A DNA stretch of 64,000 nt, from positions 496,001 to 560,000 of the forward strand of contig JAEHOE010000031.1 of assembly GCA_016858145.1 (NCBI GenBank), in the 5' to 3' direction. The position numbers were made by a program, and so were the translations under genes. Positions 1-11,151 of this stretch are shown here, one piece after another. Below the pieces are notes generated by a model. That model did not search any database and was not told the origin of the DNA. It saw only the letters and a program-made list of their open reading frames with translations. Source of the stretch: Edaphochlamys debaryana. Lineage: Eukaryota; Chlorophyta; Chlorophyceae; Chlamydomonadales. Positions within the stretch are counted from its first letter, which is position 1, and the number at the start of each line of letters is the position of its first letter.

Positions 1-18
1 CGCCTCCCTGCCTCCCAG

Positions 19-3000
19 GAGTCCCGTGCGCTCGTGGCCACGCGCCGGCGGTTCGACTCGGTGGTGTCCCGGGCGCTGGCGGACCTGCGCGGGAAGCCCC
101 CCGCCCCCTACTGCCTCATGTCCCACCTGCTGGGCGTAGTGGACCCCCGCTCCGGTGAGGGTGGACCATTGAAGAAAGCAGCCGACGCCAGGAACGGCTG
201 GCCAGCAGCAGGGCCAAGCGCTACCAGGCTTCCCAAGACATGCGGGGCGCTAAGGCGGAGGGGAAGCCTACTGCCCGCCCCCGCCACCCCGGCCCCTGCC
301 TGCGCCCGTGTCCCCTTCCCCCTGCCTGCGCCCTGGTTTACTCGTTCCGGAGTCTTGCCACACTGACCGCTGGCATACGCTGTCCCCCCCCAGGCAAGGT
401 CCTGTCGGGCGAGCAGCTGAAGGCGGAGACGGCCCTCTTCTGGATTGCGGGCTTTGAGACGACGGCGCACGCTATTGGCTGGACGCTCATGTTTATCTCG
501 ACGCATCCGCAGGTGAGCGGAATTGGACAGAGTGGCAAGAGTGCAATTGGGACGGGGGTGAACTGTGCTGTATTCGCGGGGCTCGGCTGGCGGCTGTGGG
601 TGGCTCGGGTCCCACCTGCACGTTGGTCCCCACGCAACGGGGCACTCGCGAGCGACTGAGTGTTTGCAAACGTTGCAAAGCTCTTGCCTACTTCGACAAG
701 ACGTAGCTCTAGGAGCGCCAGTGACCGCGCAGAGCAACGCCCGCCGCCCGGCGGCCTGTCCGCTCGCATTTGCGGTCCTGCTGCAAGCGCGGCCGGCCGA
801 TTATTCCAATGTGTTCTCTTAGAGCTGTAATTGCTCCAGCAAGCATCCCCGCAGCTCCAGGTGTCCTCTCTGACGTCCAGTAGCCTGTTTGTGGGCCCAA
901 AACGGCGCTCAACGAGGCAATGTGTAGCGCGATGATGGCTCGCTATGTCGGCGGCTGTCTGTGCGAGCAATAGGGTAGCAGTACTGCTGACATCCAGATT
1001 CGAACTGGAGACCTCCCGCTTACTAAACGGGTGCTCTATCCAACTGAGCTATGCCAGCGATCGCTCGACGGCATGTCGTACATTCCATCCCAACAAAACA
1101 CACACCCCGAAAACTCGCACTGGCACAGCGACCGCACGGCATAACCACTATAGCAGGTAAGCGCATGGTCAAAGCGAAAAAAGCAGGACCCGTCGGGGGG
1201 AAGGGCCGCTCAAGGGGCGCTCACGGGCGCTAGCCCCCGAGGCCTGCCCCCCACCCTGCAGCGGCCTCGCCCAGCTGTCGCCCCGTTGCGGGGTTGGGCT
1301 ATTCCCCAACCATCGCCCGGTGGCGTGTGTCTGAAGCGAGCCCCAAGAGCTCCTCTTCCTAACTCAGTGGCGCTGGCGACCGGATCTGGGTGTAGAAGAC
1401 ATCAACGAAGCGAGCAGCCGGGGACGTGCAGCCGGTCAAATCACCCCAAGGCGACTGAGGAGGGCCGTGGCCAGTTTCCAGCCTCCGATCCCATATAACC
1501 TGCAAGTTCAGAATCGCGCATTCGCAATTCCAGGCTAAACCGCTCTCAGCCTGTCAGAGGCTAGAGACTGCAGCCCTGAGCTGCCACGGCACGCTGCGCT
1601 GAACTCTGAGCTATTGTCCGCCGGCTTTGCGGCGGCTGAGGGCCGGACCTTGCCCACGCTACGGCGTGTGCAAAGCCCTGCAAACAGGGCCCAGGCAGAC
1701 CACACCTGGCGCAAGCCTCTCAACAACTGAGAGCTGCGCTACTGCTGCCTACGAGCGCCTCAGCCAACTCGAGAGCTTTGCGCGCGGCTGAGGAAGCAAG
1801 CAGGCACTAAAGTGCGCGGTCCGCCTCGCCGAAAGTTCCGTTCCCGTCTCGCCGAAAGTTCCGTTCCCGTGTCGCGCAATGTTGCGTTTGGGCGTGTGTG
1901 TTGTGAACATGAGTCAGCTGGCATAGCTCAGTTGGATAGAGCACCCGTTTAGTAAGCGGGAGGTCTCCAGTTCGAATCTGGATGTTAGCATTTTTGTTCC
2001 CTGTGCCTGTTAGCAAGTAGCTGCACCTGCGTCAGCGCTGTGTTGGGCGATGGGAGGGTTGCGGCTGCACATTGGTCGAACTGTGTGGGGGGGCGCTAAG
2101 GGGGAGGGCAGGTATGTCATTTGACTCTCCCACAGGTCTTCCTGCGTTCTGACTGAGCCTCCTCTTAACCCCACAGGTCGAGGAGAAGATTGCGGCGGAG
2201 CTCGAGGCCGTGGGGCTGCTCGCTATGCCAGGGGCTGCTGCTCCCCGGGAGGTCGAGTGGGGCGACCTGGGTAGGTGCCCCGGCTGCTACCGGTAGTGCT
2301 GCGGCAAAGCGTTGGATAGCATGTCAAGCCCATCCGTTGGGGGGCCAGGGTGTGGGTAATGCAAGTGCTTCGCAGTGGACTCTGTGGACCTCCCCCCATC
2401 ATCCTCGGCAACTTCTACTGCCCCCCTGCCCCAGGCGGCCTGCGCTACCTTAACTCCGTCATCCAGGAGGCCATGCGCCTCATGCCGCCGGCCAGCGGGG
2501 GCACCGCCAGGTGCGGCCGCAGCGCAAGCCGGGGGGCAGTGAGAGCAAGCAACAACCGCTGTTGCGTCGGCATGGGGTCCGTTTATCCCCGCTTTCATCC
2601 CGCTTGCGCCCCTGCCGACCCGCAGGCAGGCCTCCCGCGAGGTCAAGCTTGGCGGATACACTGTGCCCAAGGGGACCATGCTCTGGGTGAGCGGCAGCGG
2701 GGACAGCGGCGGGAGTTGTGGCAAGGGGTCCTGAGCTCGGCCCCCAGCCCCCTCCTTGCGATACCACAGTTTCGAAGGCGCTGCACAATCCAGAGCGAGC
2801 GCACCCATCCCTCTGCGCTCCATCCCTCTGCAGATTCCCGTCTACGCTCTGCAGAGGTCCCCGCACGTGTGGGGCCCTGACGCGGAGGAGTTCAAGTGGG
2901 TTGCGGGAGGACGGTCGATGGAGAGACGTCCCTGACCTGCAGGGATTGAGGACTCTGCGCACACCCGCGTGAACCCCGACGTGAACCCTTTCCAGGCCGG

Positions 3001-3877
3001 AGCGGTGGACGGCCGCGACAACCGGCGCATCGGAGGCGGACGAGGACGAGGTGGTGCGGTCGGCGGGCACCATGTCGGTGAGTGGGTGAGGAGGTGGCCG
3101 AAGGATGGCCATGCCTAGTGTAGATAGGCGGAGGCGCGGGTGAGGAGTAGCCAGAGGACGCATGGCCATGCCTGATGTGGGTGCTGGGCGGCGGCGCGGG
3201 TGAGGAGTGGCCAGGGGACGGTCAATGAGGACACATGGGGTAAGTGCTGACCCGGCCCGTTCGTTTCTGCGCACCACAGGCGCGCGGCTGGCTGCCGTTC
3301 AGCGAGGGCCCCCGCAGCTGCATCGGCCAGTCCCTGGCGGTGCTGGAGCTTCGCACCAGCCTGGCCATGCTGTGCGGCCACTTCAGGTGCGGCGTGCGGC
3401 GTTAGGGCGAACCCCGGCCCGCGCCAGGCACCGCACGCAGTACCGGTTGCCCTGTTCCGCAAAGGCCGGGTTTGTTATTCGGCATGCAACGGCAAGCCAC
3501 CAGCCATGAATTGGGTCGTACCGGGGCCTGCTCACGTGCTGCCTTCGCCATCGCATGCTGCTGCAGGTTCCGGCTGGCCGACGAGATGGGAGGATGCGAG
3601 GGTGGGTGACCCGGCAGGGGCATGCGGGAGCCGCCGCAAGACTTCATAGCAAGACCCCTTTGCCACCTTTGGGCACCCGGATAGGTGCACACCGCCTTGA
3701 CCCTACCTACCGGTACCTACAAGGCGTTTCGCGCTACGTCTTCTAACCCTACCTACCCCCCACCCCCACCTCCTGTCCCGACACCTTGCAGCCACCGTGC
3801 AGGCGGCCCGGCAGCACATCACGCTGAAGCCGGGCGACAAGGGACTGCTGATGCACGCCATCCCCCGCGCTCCCTAA
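19..3877 (+). CDS. Cytochrome P450, 3' part of gene (5' end outside window)
   Basis: Heme-thiolate monooxygenase; substrate unknown. Ten exons read in phase: 19-154, 394-512, 2177-2270, 2435-2510, 2626-2686, 2834-2895, 2996-3077, 3280-3386, 3567-3601 and 3792-3877, all with GT-AG introns. The P450 hallmarks appear in order: the I-helix oxygen-binding motif AGFETT (exon 2), the K-helix ExxR as EAMR (exon 4), the PERW region (exon 7), and the heme-ligand loop FSEGPRSCIGQ with the axial cysteine (exon 8). The protein ends IPRAP before TAA. The N-terminal membrane anchor and about the first half of the protein lie upstream of the window. The second intron (513-2176) is unusually long and holds two tRNA-Thr genes. 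I cannot assign a CYP family from this part alone. The fold assignment is secure; individual splice sites are well supported because every junction keeps frame and motif order. Confidence 0.95.
735..1225 (+). repeat. Single diverged copy of the tRNA-Thr segment of the downstream array
   Basis: This stretch in the second P450 intron aligns, in the same orientation, with about 4995-5485 of the first array unit. It includes the flank before the tRNA (shared block around ggtcctgctgcaagcgcggc), the whole tRNA-Thr and the flank after it. It has scattered substitutions and stops matching at about 1225. It is an isolated partial copy of the unit, either a seed of the array or a transposed copy. The edges are approximate. 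Confidence 0.85.
985..1058 (-). tRNA. tRNA-Thr(AGU), inside a P450 intron
   Basis: The reverse complement folds as a 73-nt cloverleaf plus discriminator A. The acceptor pairs GCTGGCA with TGTCAGC, the D arm contains TAGCTCAGTTGG (A box), the anticodon loop is TTAGTAA (anticodon AGU, A34 presumably edited to inosine), and the T loop is TTCGAAT (B box). There is no intron. It is antisense to the host P450 gene and lies inside the segment shared with the tandem array. Confidence 0.95.
1825..1870 (+). repeat. Perfect tandem duplication of 23 bp
   Basis: Positions 1825-1847 and 1848-1870 are identical. They begin ctcgccgaaagttccg and lie 47 bp upstream of the plus-strand tRNA-Thr. Function is unknown; it may be part of that tRNA gene's 5' flank. 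Confidence 0.9.
1917..1990 (+). tRNA. tRNA-Thr(AGU), sense to the P450 gene, with its own terminator
   Basis: Same body as the other Thr copies, with anticodon loop TTAGTAA. The 3' acceptor strand is TGTTAGC instead of TGTCAGC, so pair 4-69 becomes G-U. It is followed directly by TTTTT (1991-1995), a canonical RNA polymerase III terminator. The flanks are unrelated to the tandem-array unit. With the minus-strand copy at 985-1058 it forms a 74-bp inverted repeat within one P450 intron. Confidence 0.96.
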
Positions 3878-4682
3878 AGCAGTCATCCTGCGAGGGTTTG
3901 CAGGGCCGCTCATGCAAGTGCAAGCCGCACCAATGGGGTGCAGTGGGCTTGCCTGATGGGGCAACGCGACGGCTCGCGACCCCCGCTGGCCAGCCCCGAC
4001 CTGCTGTCGATGGGTTACTGAGGGTAGGCAGATGGTCGGCAGTCGGCTGAGGCACATGCATGCAGCTGCGTTCCTTCAGGGCCAAAGTCAGGTGCTTTGG
4101 GCTGAATAGAAGGGCGAACGACGGAGGGGGCGGAGGGGATGGAGAAAAACGGCGTGTGGTATTGAGCCTGCAGCTGGTGTTTGAGCGTTGAAGTGTACGG
4201 TACGTCCGCAGAGTTTCAAGGCAAAAGTGGGAGCTGTCCGAAATGAAGGAGATGATGGAGTTGGACGTGTCTGGGAAGCTGAGGTAGTGAGGGGTAAAGG
4301 CAAGGGGTTACGGCAAGTCGAGTTGAACTACCGGTAACAGGACCCAACCTGATGGGATCAGGCCACCCGGCTGGTCAGCCACGTTCAGCCCCAGGGGCAC
4401 CCGTGCGCAAAGCCCTCATAACGCTCATGTAAGTCCTTGGTAGCCAGAGCGATGACGGGACATGCTGCTGAGCGTGTGGGTGTAGCCCCTCCCGGCTCCC
4501 GCGGCGCACGACGAGGACGGCTAGGGCCAGCAATGTACATCAGCGAGGAAGGGGCGGGCCTAGGGGCAGCCCCTGGGGGGACTGGGAAACGGGGACGAGG
4601 TTACGCGAAAAGCAAGGCCAGCAAAGAGCAACCCAGCCTAACAACAATTTCGAGGTAATACCCGCAGCCCTAGATTGGGGGC
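3878..4682. other. P450 3' UTR and spacer before the tRNA array
   Basis: No coding signal is convincing here. The stretch holds the P450 3' UTR up to about the TGTAA at 4428, then about 250 bp of unique sequence. The first array unit starts at 4683. Confidence 0.6.
4428..4432 (+). terminator. TGTAA polyadenylation signal for the P450 gene
   Basis: TGTAA is the usual green-algal polyadenylation signal and is the first one I see after the P450 stop, 551 nt downstream. No transcript end supports it here. Confidence 0.5.
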
Positions 4683-5249
4683 CAGGCGTCAGGCGCAGTG
4701 GGGCTGCGCGCTGGCGGCCCCGACCGAGTCCCGACTTGCGGGCTAGGGTTAATACGCTGGCGTGGTGGCGCCAGCATCCAGCCAGAGGGAAGAGGCACCT
4801 CTCCATCGACAAGGGGGCGGGGACTGGGAAGTGGGAAGGGGGTCAAGAGCCAGGGGGCGGGTCCGGGGGCTCGCTTGAGCGGAGCGGGCCTACCATGCGG
4901 CCCGACCATCCCCGCGAGGACCGTTGCAGCCAAGCACACAGGCCCGGATACGACCTGGCAACGCAGTTGCTGTGCGTTGATGGGTGCGTGCTGCGGCCCA
5001 GCGCCCGCCGCCCGGCAGCCTGTCCGCTTGCAATTGCGGTCCTGCTGCAAGCGCGGCCGGGCGATGTGTTATCATGTGTCCTCTTATTGCTATAGCTGCT
5101 TCAGCAAGCATCCCCGCAGCTCCAGGTGTCCTCTCTGACGTCCAGTAGCCTGTTTGTGGGCCCAAAACGGCGCGCGACGGGGCAATGTGTAGCGCGATGA
5201 TGGCTCGCTATGTCGGCGGCTGTCTGTGCGAGCAATAGGGTAGCAATAC

Positions 5250-5323
5250 TGCTGACATCCAGATTCGAACTGGAGACCTCCCGCTTACTAAACGGGTGCT
5301 CTATCCAACTGAGCTATGCCAGC
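5250..5323 (-). tRNA. tRNA-Thr(AGU), array unit 1
   Basis: Complete cloverleaf on the minus strand, with anticodon loop TTAGTAA, acceptor GCTGGCA/TGTCAGC and discriminator A at 5250. The body matches the copy at 985-1058. The first run of four T on its transcribed strand is about 84 nt downstream (5164-5167), so no close terminator is evident. Confidence 0.95.
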
Positions 5324-5766
5324 GATCACTCGACGGCATGTCGTACACCCCATCCCAACAAAACACACACCCCGAAAACTCGCACCGGCACAGCGACCGC
5401 ACGGCATAACCACTATAGCAGGTAAGCGCATGGTCAAAGCGAAAAAAGCAGGACCCGTCGGGGGGAAGGGCCGCTCAAGGGGCGCGAGACCTCAAGGGCT
5501 GCCCTCCACTCTACCGCTAGGCCCTCGCACGCCCTAGGAGCTGTCCCCAGCTGTCGCTCCGCTGCGGTGCCCTGGCCCGCCTTCAGAGGGCTCCAACTGC
5601 AGCGAGGCGTAGCCCCAGGCTCCTCCATGCGTGCTGAGCTGTGTGGAGTCGCCAAAATGGCCCAGAGGGGTCCGCGGCTGCTTCCTTGAAGGGATGCCGC
5701 CCAGACACCTCGGGGAAGGAACACTTTGAAACCCGAGATCCACAGGGGATCTAAGATCTGGATTGC

Positions 5767-5846
5767 TGATGTGGGCAGGATTTGAACCTGCGCCCTTGCG
5801 GACAGGAGCCTTAATCCTGCGCCTTAGACCACTCGGCCACCACACC
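5767..5846 (-). tRNA. tRNA-Leu(AAG), array unit 1
   Basis: Class II tRNA on the minus strand. The acceptor pairs GGTGTGG with CCACATC, the D arm is GCCGAGTGGTCTAAGGC, the anticodon loop is TTAAGGC (AAG), there is a short extra arm, the T loop is TTCAAAT, and the discriminator is A. The D stem is fully paired (GCC/GGC). Confidence 0.95.
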
Positions 5847-7897
5847 TCCTCGTTATCAGAGACAAGGTCTCACACACCAGAGTGTACCCCAGAGAGCACA
5901 CATGGCAATGTGCAGCATTCAATATACAGACCCCGGAACACCTTCCAGGAACACAACACCAAAACCCAAAGCGCGCCATCGAGAGACCTCGACCCCACAC
6001 GCGCCCAGGCACCACGCAGAGCGCGCCCAAGCCGGCAGGCAGAGACACGGGAGAAGGAACGCACAGAAAGGCCCCCACGCCAACACAGGCGCACAGCACA
6101 CACGCATCAGGAGCTGACGACGTTCAGGCGCAGCACGGCGGGGAGGAGACCTGGGACATCAACCCGCCAGCGCCCCAGGGACCTCGAGGGTCACAAACCT
6201 GGGAATCCTCCCCTCAGCCGCCCTGCGGATTGTCGAGGCTACTAGGTGGAGCGGCGAGCATCTCAACTCCTGGGTCCAGCCAGGACCTGCTGGCGCCACA
6301 CACCCTATGCCTGCCGTGGCGTGTACCAGTGCTCACCGCATACGTACTGGCATTACTGGCATTTGCCAGCAGCCTCCCCTCCGTCCACACCAAGCAATAG
6401 CCCTACCTGCTGCTTGCGGGCTGCGCGGCGGGCCCGCGGCCGTGCCCATCAGCAGCCCCATCTCCACCGTGCCTCCACCGGGCGCAGATGCGCCACACCA
6501 GCTCTCCACCGGCCTTCGCGCTGCTGTCCAATGCAAGTATTCAACCGTGCACGCCACAGTGCAGCACGCAGCGGATTGCCACCGAGCCACGGGAGCAGTG
6601 GTGCGCCAGGGCAGCGGGGCGGCTGCCTCCAGGGTCCGTCCAAGGGCGCTCAGGATGTTGCGCGTGGCGCATGTCGAGCACGCCGCCAACATGGTTGCTG
6701 AGACCCTCCGTGGCAGACAGGGAGACCGCCACGGGCTCGACGGGAGCCGCGCAGGAGGGATAAGGGCGGGGGCGGGACGAGGCGCAGCGTAGCCTGCGCC
6801 AGCGGACGGCGACCACAAAGCGGCGATAGGTCCCAGCCCAGCAAGCAGCGAAGGGCGCCCACCGATGGCAGTGCTCCTGGAGAGGCTGTCGCGGAGGCTT
6901 GGGCATGCTGTGTGCTGGCCACGAAGGGGGGCAGGCGGAGGCAAGGCCCAACCACGGGGGAGGCGGCTCCGCGGCAGAAGGAGCAGTTCGGGCAGGGTTG
7001 GGCCGGAACGGGCACACGCAGTGCGTCGACTGCAGAGGGCAGAGAAGGGAGGCGCACGGGGATGAGCCGCACAGAGCGCGGGGACAGAGGACGGAGAGGA
7101 GCAAGGGCCCACGAGTAATGGAGCCCGAAAGGTGGGGCCCGGCCGCCCCGGCGTGTGGTGCACGGCAGAGCGCACGCACCGCACCAGATCCAGCACCGCA
7201 TTCAGGTACCGTATGTGCTACCATGCCATCCGCACGACCGCACCTCACCGATGTATCTCTTGCCCTGAGCCTGTCTTCGATACGTGGCATACGGGGCGCC
7301 CAATGGCAACCACCTGTGGGGGCAGGCGTCAGGCGCAGTGGGGCTGCGCGCTGGCGGCCCCGACCGAGTCCCGACTTGCGGGCTAGGGTTATTACGCTGG
7401 CGCTGACGGTGGCGCCAGCATCCGGCCAGAGGGAAGAGGCACCTCATGCTCCATCGACAAGGGGGCGGGGACTGGGAAGTGGGAAGGGGGTCAAGAGCCA
7501 GGGGGCGGGTCCGGGGGCTCGCTTGAGCGGAGCGGGCCTACCATGCGGCCCGACCATCCCCGCGAGGACCGTTGCACCCAAGCACACTGGCCCGGATACG
7601 ACCTGGCAACGCAGTTGCTGTGCGTTGATGGGTGCGTGCTGCGGCCCAGCGCCCGCCGCCCGGCAGCCTGTCCGCTTGCAATTGCGGTCCTGCTGCAAGC
7701 GCGGCCGGGCGATGTGTTATCATGTGTCCTCTTATTGCTATAGCTGCTTCAGCAAGCATCCCCGCAGCTCCAGGTGTCCTCTCTGACGTCCAGTAGCCTG
7801 TTTGTGGGCCCAAAACGGCGCGCGACGGGGCAATGTGTAGCGCGATGATGGCTCGCTATGTCGGCGGCTGTCTGTGCGAGCAATAGGGTAGCAATAC

Positions 7898-7971
7898 TGC
7901 TGACATCCAGATTCGAACTGGAGACCTCCCGCTTACTAAACGGGTGCTCTATCCAACTGAGCTATGCCAGC
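7898..7971 (-). tRNA. tRNA-Thr(AGU), array unit 2
   Basis: Same sequence and fold as the unit 1 copy, 2648 bp further on. Confidence 0.95.
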
Positions 7972-8415
7972 GATCAGCTCGACGGCATGTCGTACACCCC
8001 ATCCCAACAAAACACACACCCCGAAAACTCGCACCGGCACAGCGACCGCACGGCATAACCACTATAGCAGGTAAGCGCATGGTCAAAGCGAAAAAAGCAG
8101 GACCCGTCGGGGGGAAGGGCCGCTCAAGGGGCGCGAGACCTCAAGGGCTGCCCTCCACTCTACCGCTAGGCCCTCGCACGCGCTAGGAGCTGTCCCCAGC
8201 TGTCGCTCCGCTGCGGTGCCCTGGCCCGCCTTCAGAGGGCTCCAACTGCAGCGAGGCGTAGCCCCAGGCTCCTCCATGCGTGCTGAGCTGTGTGGAGTCG
8301 CCAAAATGGCCCAGAGGGGTCCGCGGCTGCTTCCTTGAAGGGATGCCGCCCAGACACCTCGGGGAAGGAACACTTTGAAACCCGAGATCCACAGGGGATC
8401 TAAGATCTGGATTGC

Positions 8416-8495
8416 TGATGTGGGCAGGATTTGAACCTGCGCCCTTGCGGACAGGAGCCTTAATCCTGCGCATTAGACCACTCGGCCACCACACC
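8416..8495 (-). tRNA. tRNA-Leu(AAG), array unit 2, D-stem variant
   Basis: As unit 1, but the 3' side of the D stem reads TGC instead of GGC, giving a C-U mismatch in the stem next to the A box. It may be less stable; all other arms are intact. Confidence 0.88.
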
Positions 8496-10555
8496 TCCTC
8501 GTTATCAGAGACAAGGTCTCACACACCAGAGTGTACCCCAGAGAGCACACATGGCAATGTGCAGCATTCAATATACAGACCCCGGAACACCTTCCAGGAA
8601 CACAACACCAAAACCCAAAGCGCGCCATCGAGAGACCTCGACCCCACACGCGCCCAGGCACCACGCAGAGCGCGCCCAAGCCGGCAGGCAGAGACACGGG
8701 AGAAGGAACGCACAGAAAGGCCCCCACGCCAATACAGGCGCACAGCACACACGCATCAGGAGCTGACGACGTTCAGGCGCAGCACGGCGGGGAGGAGACC
8801 TGGGACATCAACCCGCCAGCGCCCCAGGGACCTCGAGGGTCACAAACCTGGGAATCCTCCCCTCAGCCGCCCTGCGGATTGTCGAGGCTACTAGGTGGAG
8901 CGGCGAGCATCTCAACTCCTGGGTCCAGCCAGGACCTGCTGGCGCCACACACCCTATGCCTGCCGTGGCGTGTACCAGTGCTCACCGCATACGTACTGGC
9001 ATTACTGGCATTTGCCAGCAGCCTCCCCTCCGTCCACACCAAGCAATAGCCCTACCTGCTGCTTGCGGGCTGCGCGGCGGGCCCGCGGCCGTGCCCATCA
9101 GCAGCCCCATCTCCACCGTGCCTCCACCGGGCGCAGATGCGCCACACCAGCTCTCCACCGGCCTTCGCGCTGCTGTCCAATGCAAGTATTCAACCGTGCA
9201 CGCCACAGTGCAGCACGCAGCGGATTGCCACCGAGCCACGGGAGCAGTGGTGCGCCAGGGCAGCGGGGCGGCTGCCTCCAGGGTCCGTCCAAGGGCGCTC
9301 AGGATGTTGCGCGTGGCGCATGTCGAGCACGCCGCCAACATGGTTGCTGAGACCCTCCGTGGCAGACAGGGAGACCGCCACGGGCTCGACGGGAGCCGCG
9401 CAGGAGGGATAAGGGCGGGGGCGGGACGAGGCGCAGCGTAGCCTGCGCCAGCGGACGGCGACCACAAAGCGGCGATAGGTCCCAGCCCAGCAAGCAGCGA
9501 AGGGCGCCCACGGCAGTGCTCCTGGAGAAGCTGTCGCGGAGGCTTGGCATGCTGTGTGCTGGCCATGCAGGGGTGAGCACGCAGGGGGGCAGGCGGAGGC
9601 AAGGCCCAACCACGGGGGAGGCGGCTCCGCGGCAGAAGGAGCAGTTCGGGCAGGGTTGGGCCGGAACGGGCACACGCAGTGCGTCGACTGCAGAGGGCAG
9701 AGAAGGGAGGCGCACGGGGATGAGCCGCACAGAGCGCGGGGACAGAGGACGGAGAGGAGCAAGGGCCCACGAGTAATGGAGCCCGAAAGGTGGGGCCCGG
9801 CCGCCCCGGCGTGTGGTGCACGGCAGAGCGCACGCACCGCACCAGATCCAGCACCGCATTCAGGTACCGTATGTGCTACCATGCCATCCGCACGACCGCA
9901 CCTCACCGATGTATCTCTTGCCCTGAGCCTGTCTTCGATACGTGGCATACGGGGCGCCCAATGGCAACCACCTGTGGGGGCAGGCGTCAGGCGCAGTGGG
10001 GCTGCGCGCTGGCGGCCCCGACCGAGTCCCGACTTGCGGGCTAGGGTTATTACGCTGGCGCTGACGGTGGCGCCAGCATCCGGCCAGAGGGAAGAGGCAC
10101 CTCATGCTCCATCGACAAGGGGGCGGGGACTGGGAAGTGGGAAGGGGGTCAAGAGCCAGGGGGCGGGTCCGGGGGCTCGCTTGAGCGGAGCGGGCCTACC
10201 ATGCGGCCCGACCATCCCCGCGAGGACCGTTGCACCCAAGCACACAGGCCCGGATACGACCTGGCAGCGCAGTTGCTGTGCGTTGATGGGTGCGTGCTGC
10301 GGCCCAGCGCCCGCCGCCCGGCAGCCTGTCCGCTTGCAATTGCGGTCCTGCTGCAAGCGCGGCCGGGCGATGTGTTATCATGTGTCCTCTTATTGCTATA
10401 GCTGCTTCAGCAAGCATCCCCGCAGCTCCAGGTGTCCTCTCTGACGTCCAGTAGCCTGTTTGTGGGCCCAAAACGGCGCGCGACGGGGCAATGTGTAGCG
10501 CGATGATGGCTCGCTATGTCGGCGGCTGTCTGTGCGAGCAATAGGGTAGCAATAC

Positions 10556-10629
10556 TGCTGACATCCAGATTCGAACTGGAGACCTCCCGCTTACTAAACG
10601 GGTGCTCTATCCAACTGAGCTATGCCAGC
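10556..10629 (-). tRNA. tRNA-Thr(AGU), array unit 3
   Basis: Same sequence and fold as the unit 1 Thr copy. Confidence 0.95.
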
Positions 10630-11071
10630 GATCGCTCGACGGCATGTCGTACACCCCATCCCAACAAAACACACACCCCGAAAACTCGCACCGGCACAGC
10701 GACCGCACGGCATAACCACTATAGCAGGTAAGCGCATGGTCAAAGCGAAAAAAGCAGGACCCGTCGGGGGGAAGGGCCGCTCAAGGGGCGCGAGACCTCA
10801 AGGGCTGCCCTCCACTCTACCGCTAGGCCCTCGCACGCGCTAGGAGCTGTCCCCAGCTGTCGCTCCGCTGCGGTGCCCTGGCCCGCCTTCAGAGGGCTCC
10901 AACTGAGCGAGGCGTAGCCCCAGGCTCCTCCATGCGTGCTGAGCTGTGTGGAGTCGCCAAAATGGCCCAGAGGGGTCCGCGGCTGCTTCCTTGAAGGGAT
11001 GCCGCCCAGACACCTCGGGGAAGGAACACTTTGAAACCCGAGATCCACAGGGGATCTAAGATCTGGATTGC

Positions 11072-11151
11072 TGATGTGGGCAGGATTTGAACCTGCGCCC
11101 TTGCGGACAGGAGCCTTAATCCTGCGCATTAGACCACTCGGCCACCACACC
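11072..11151 (-). tRNA. tRNA-Leu(AAG), array unit 3, D-stem variant
   Basis: Carries the same D-stem change (TGC for GGC) as unit 2; the remaining arms match unit 1. Confidence 0.88.
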
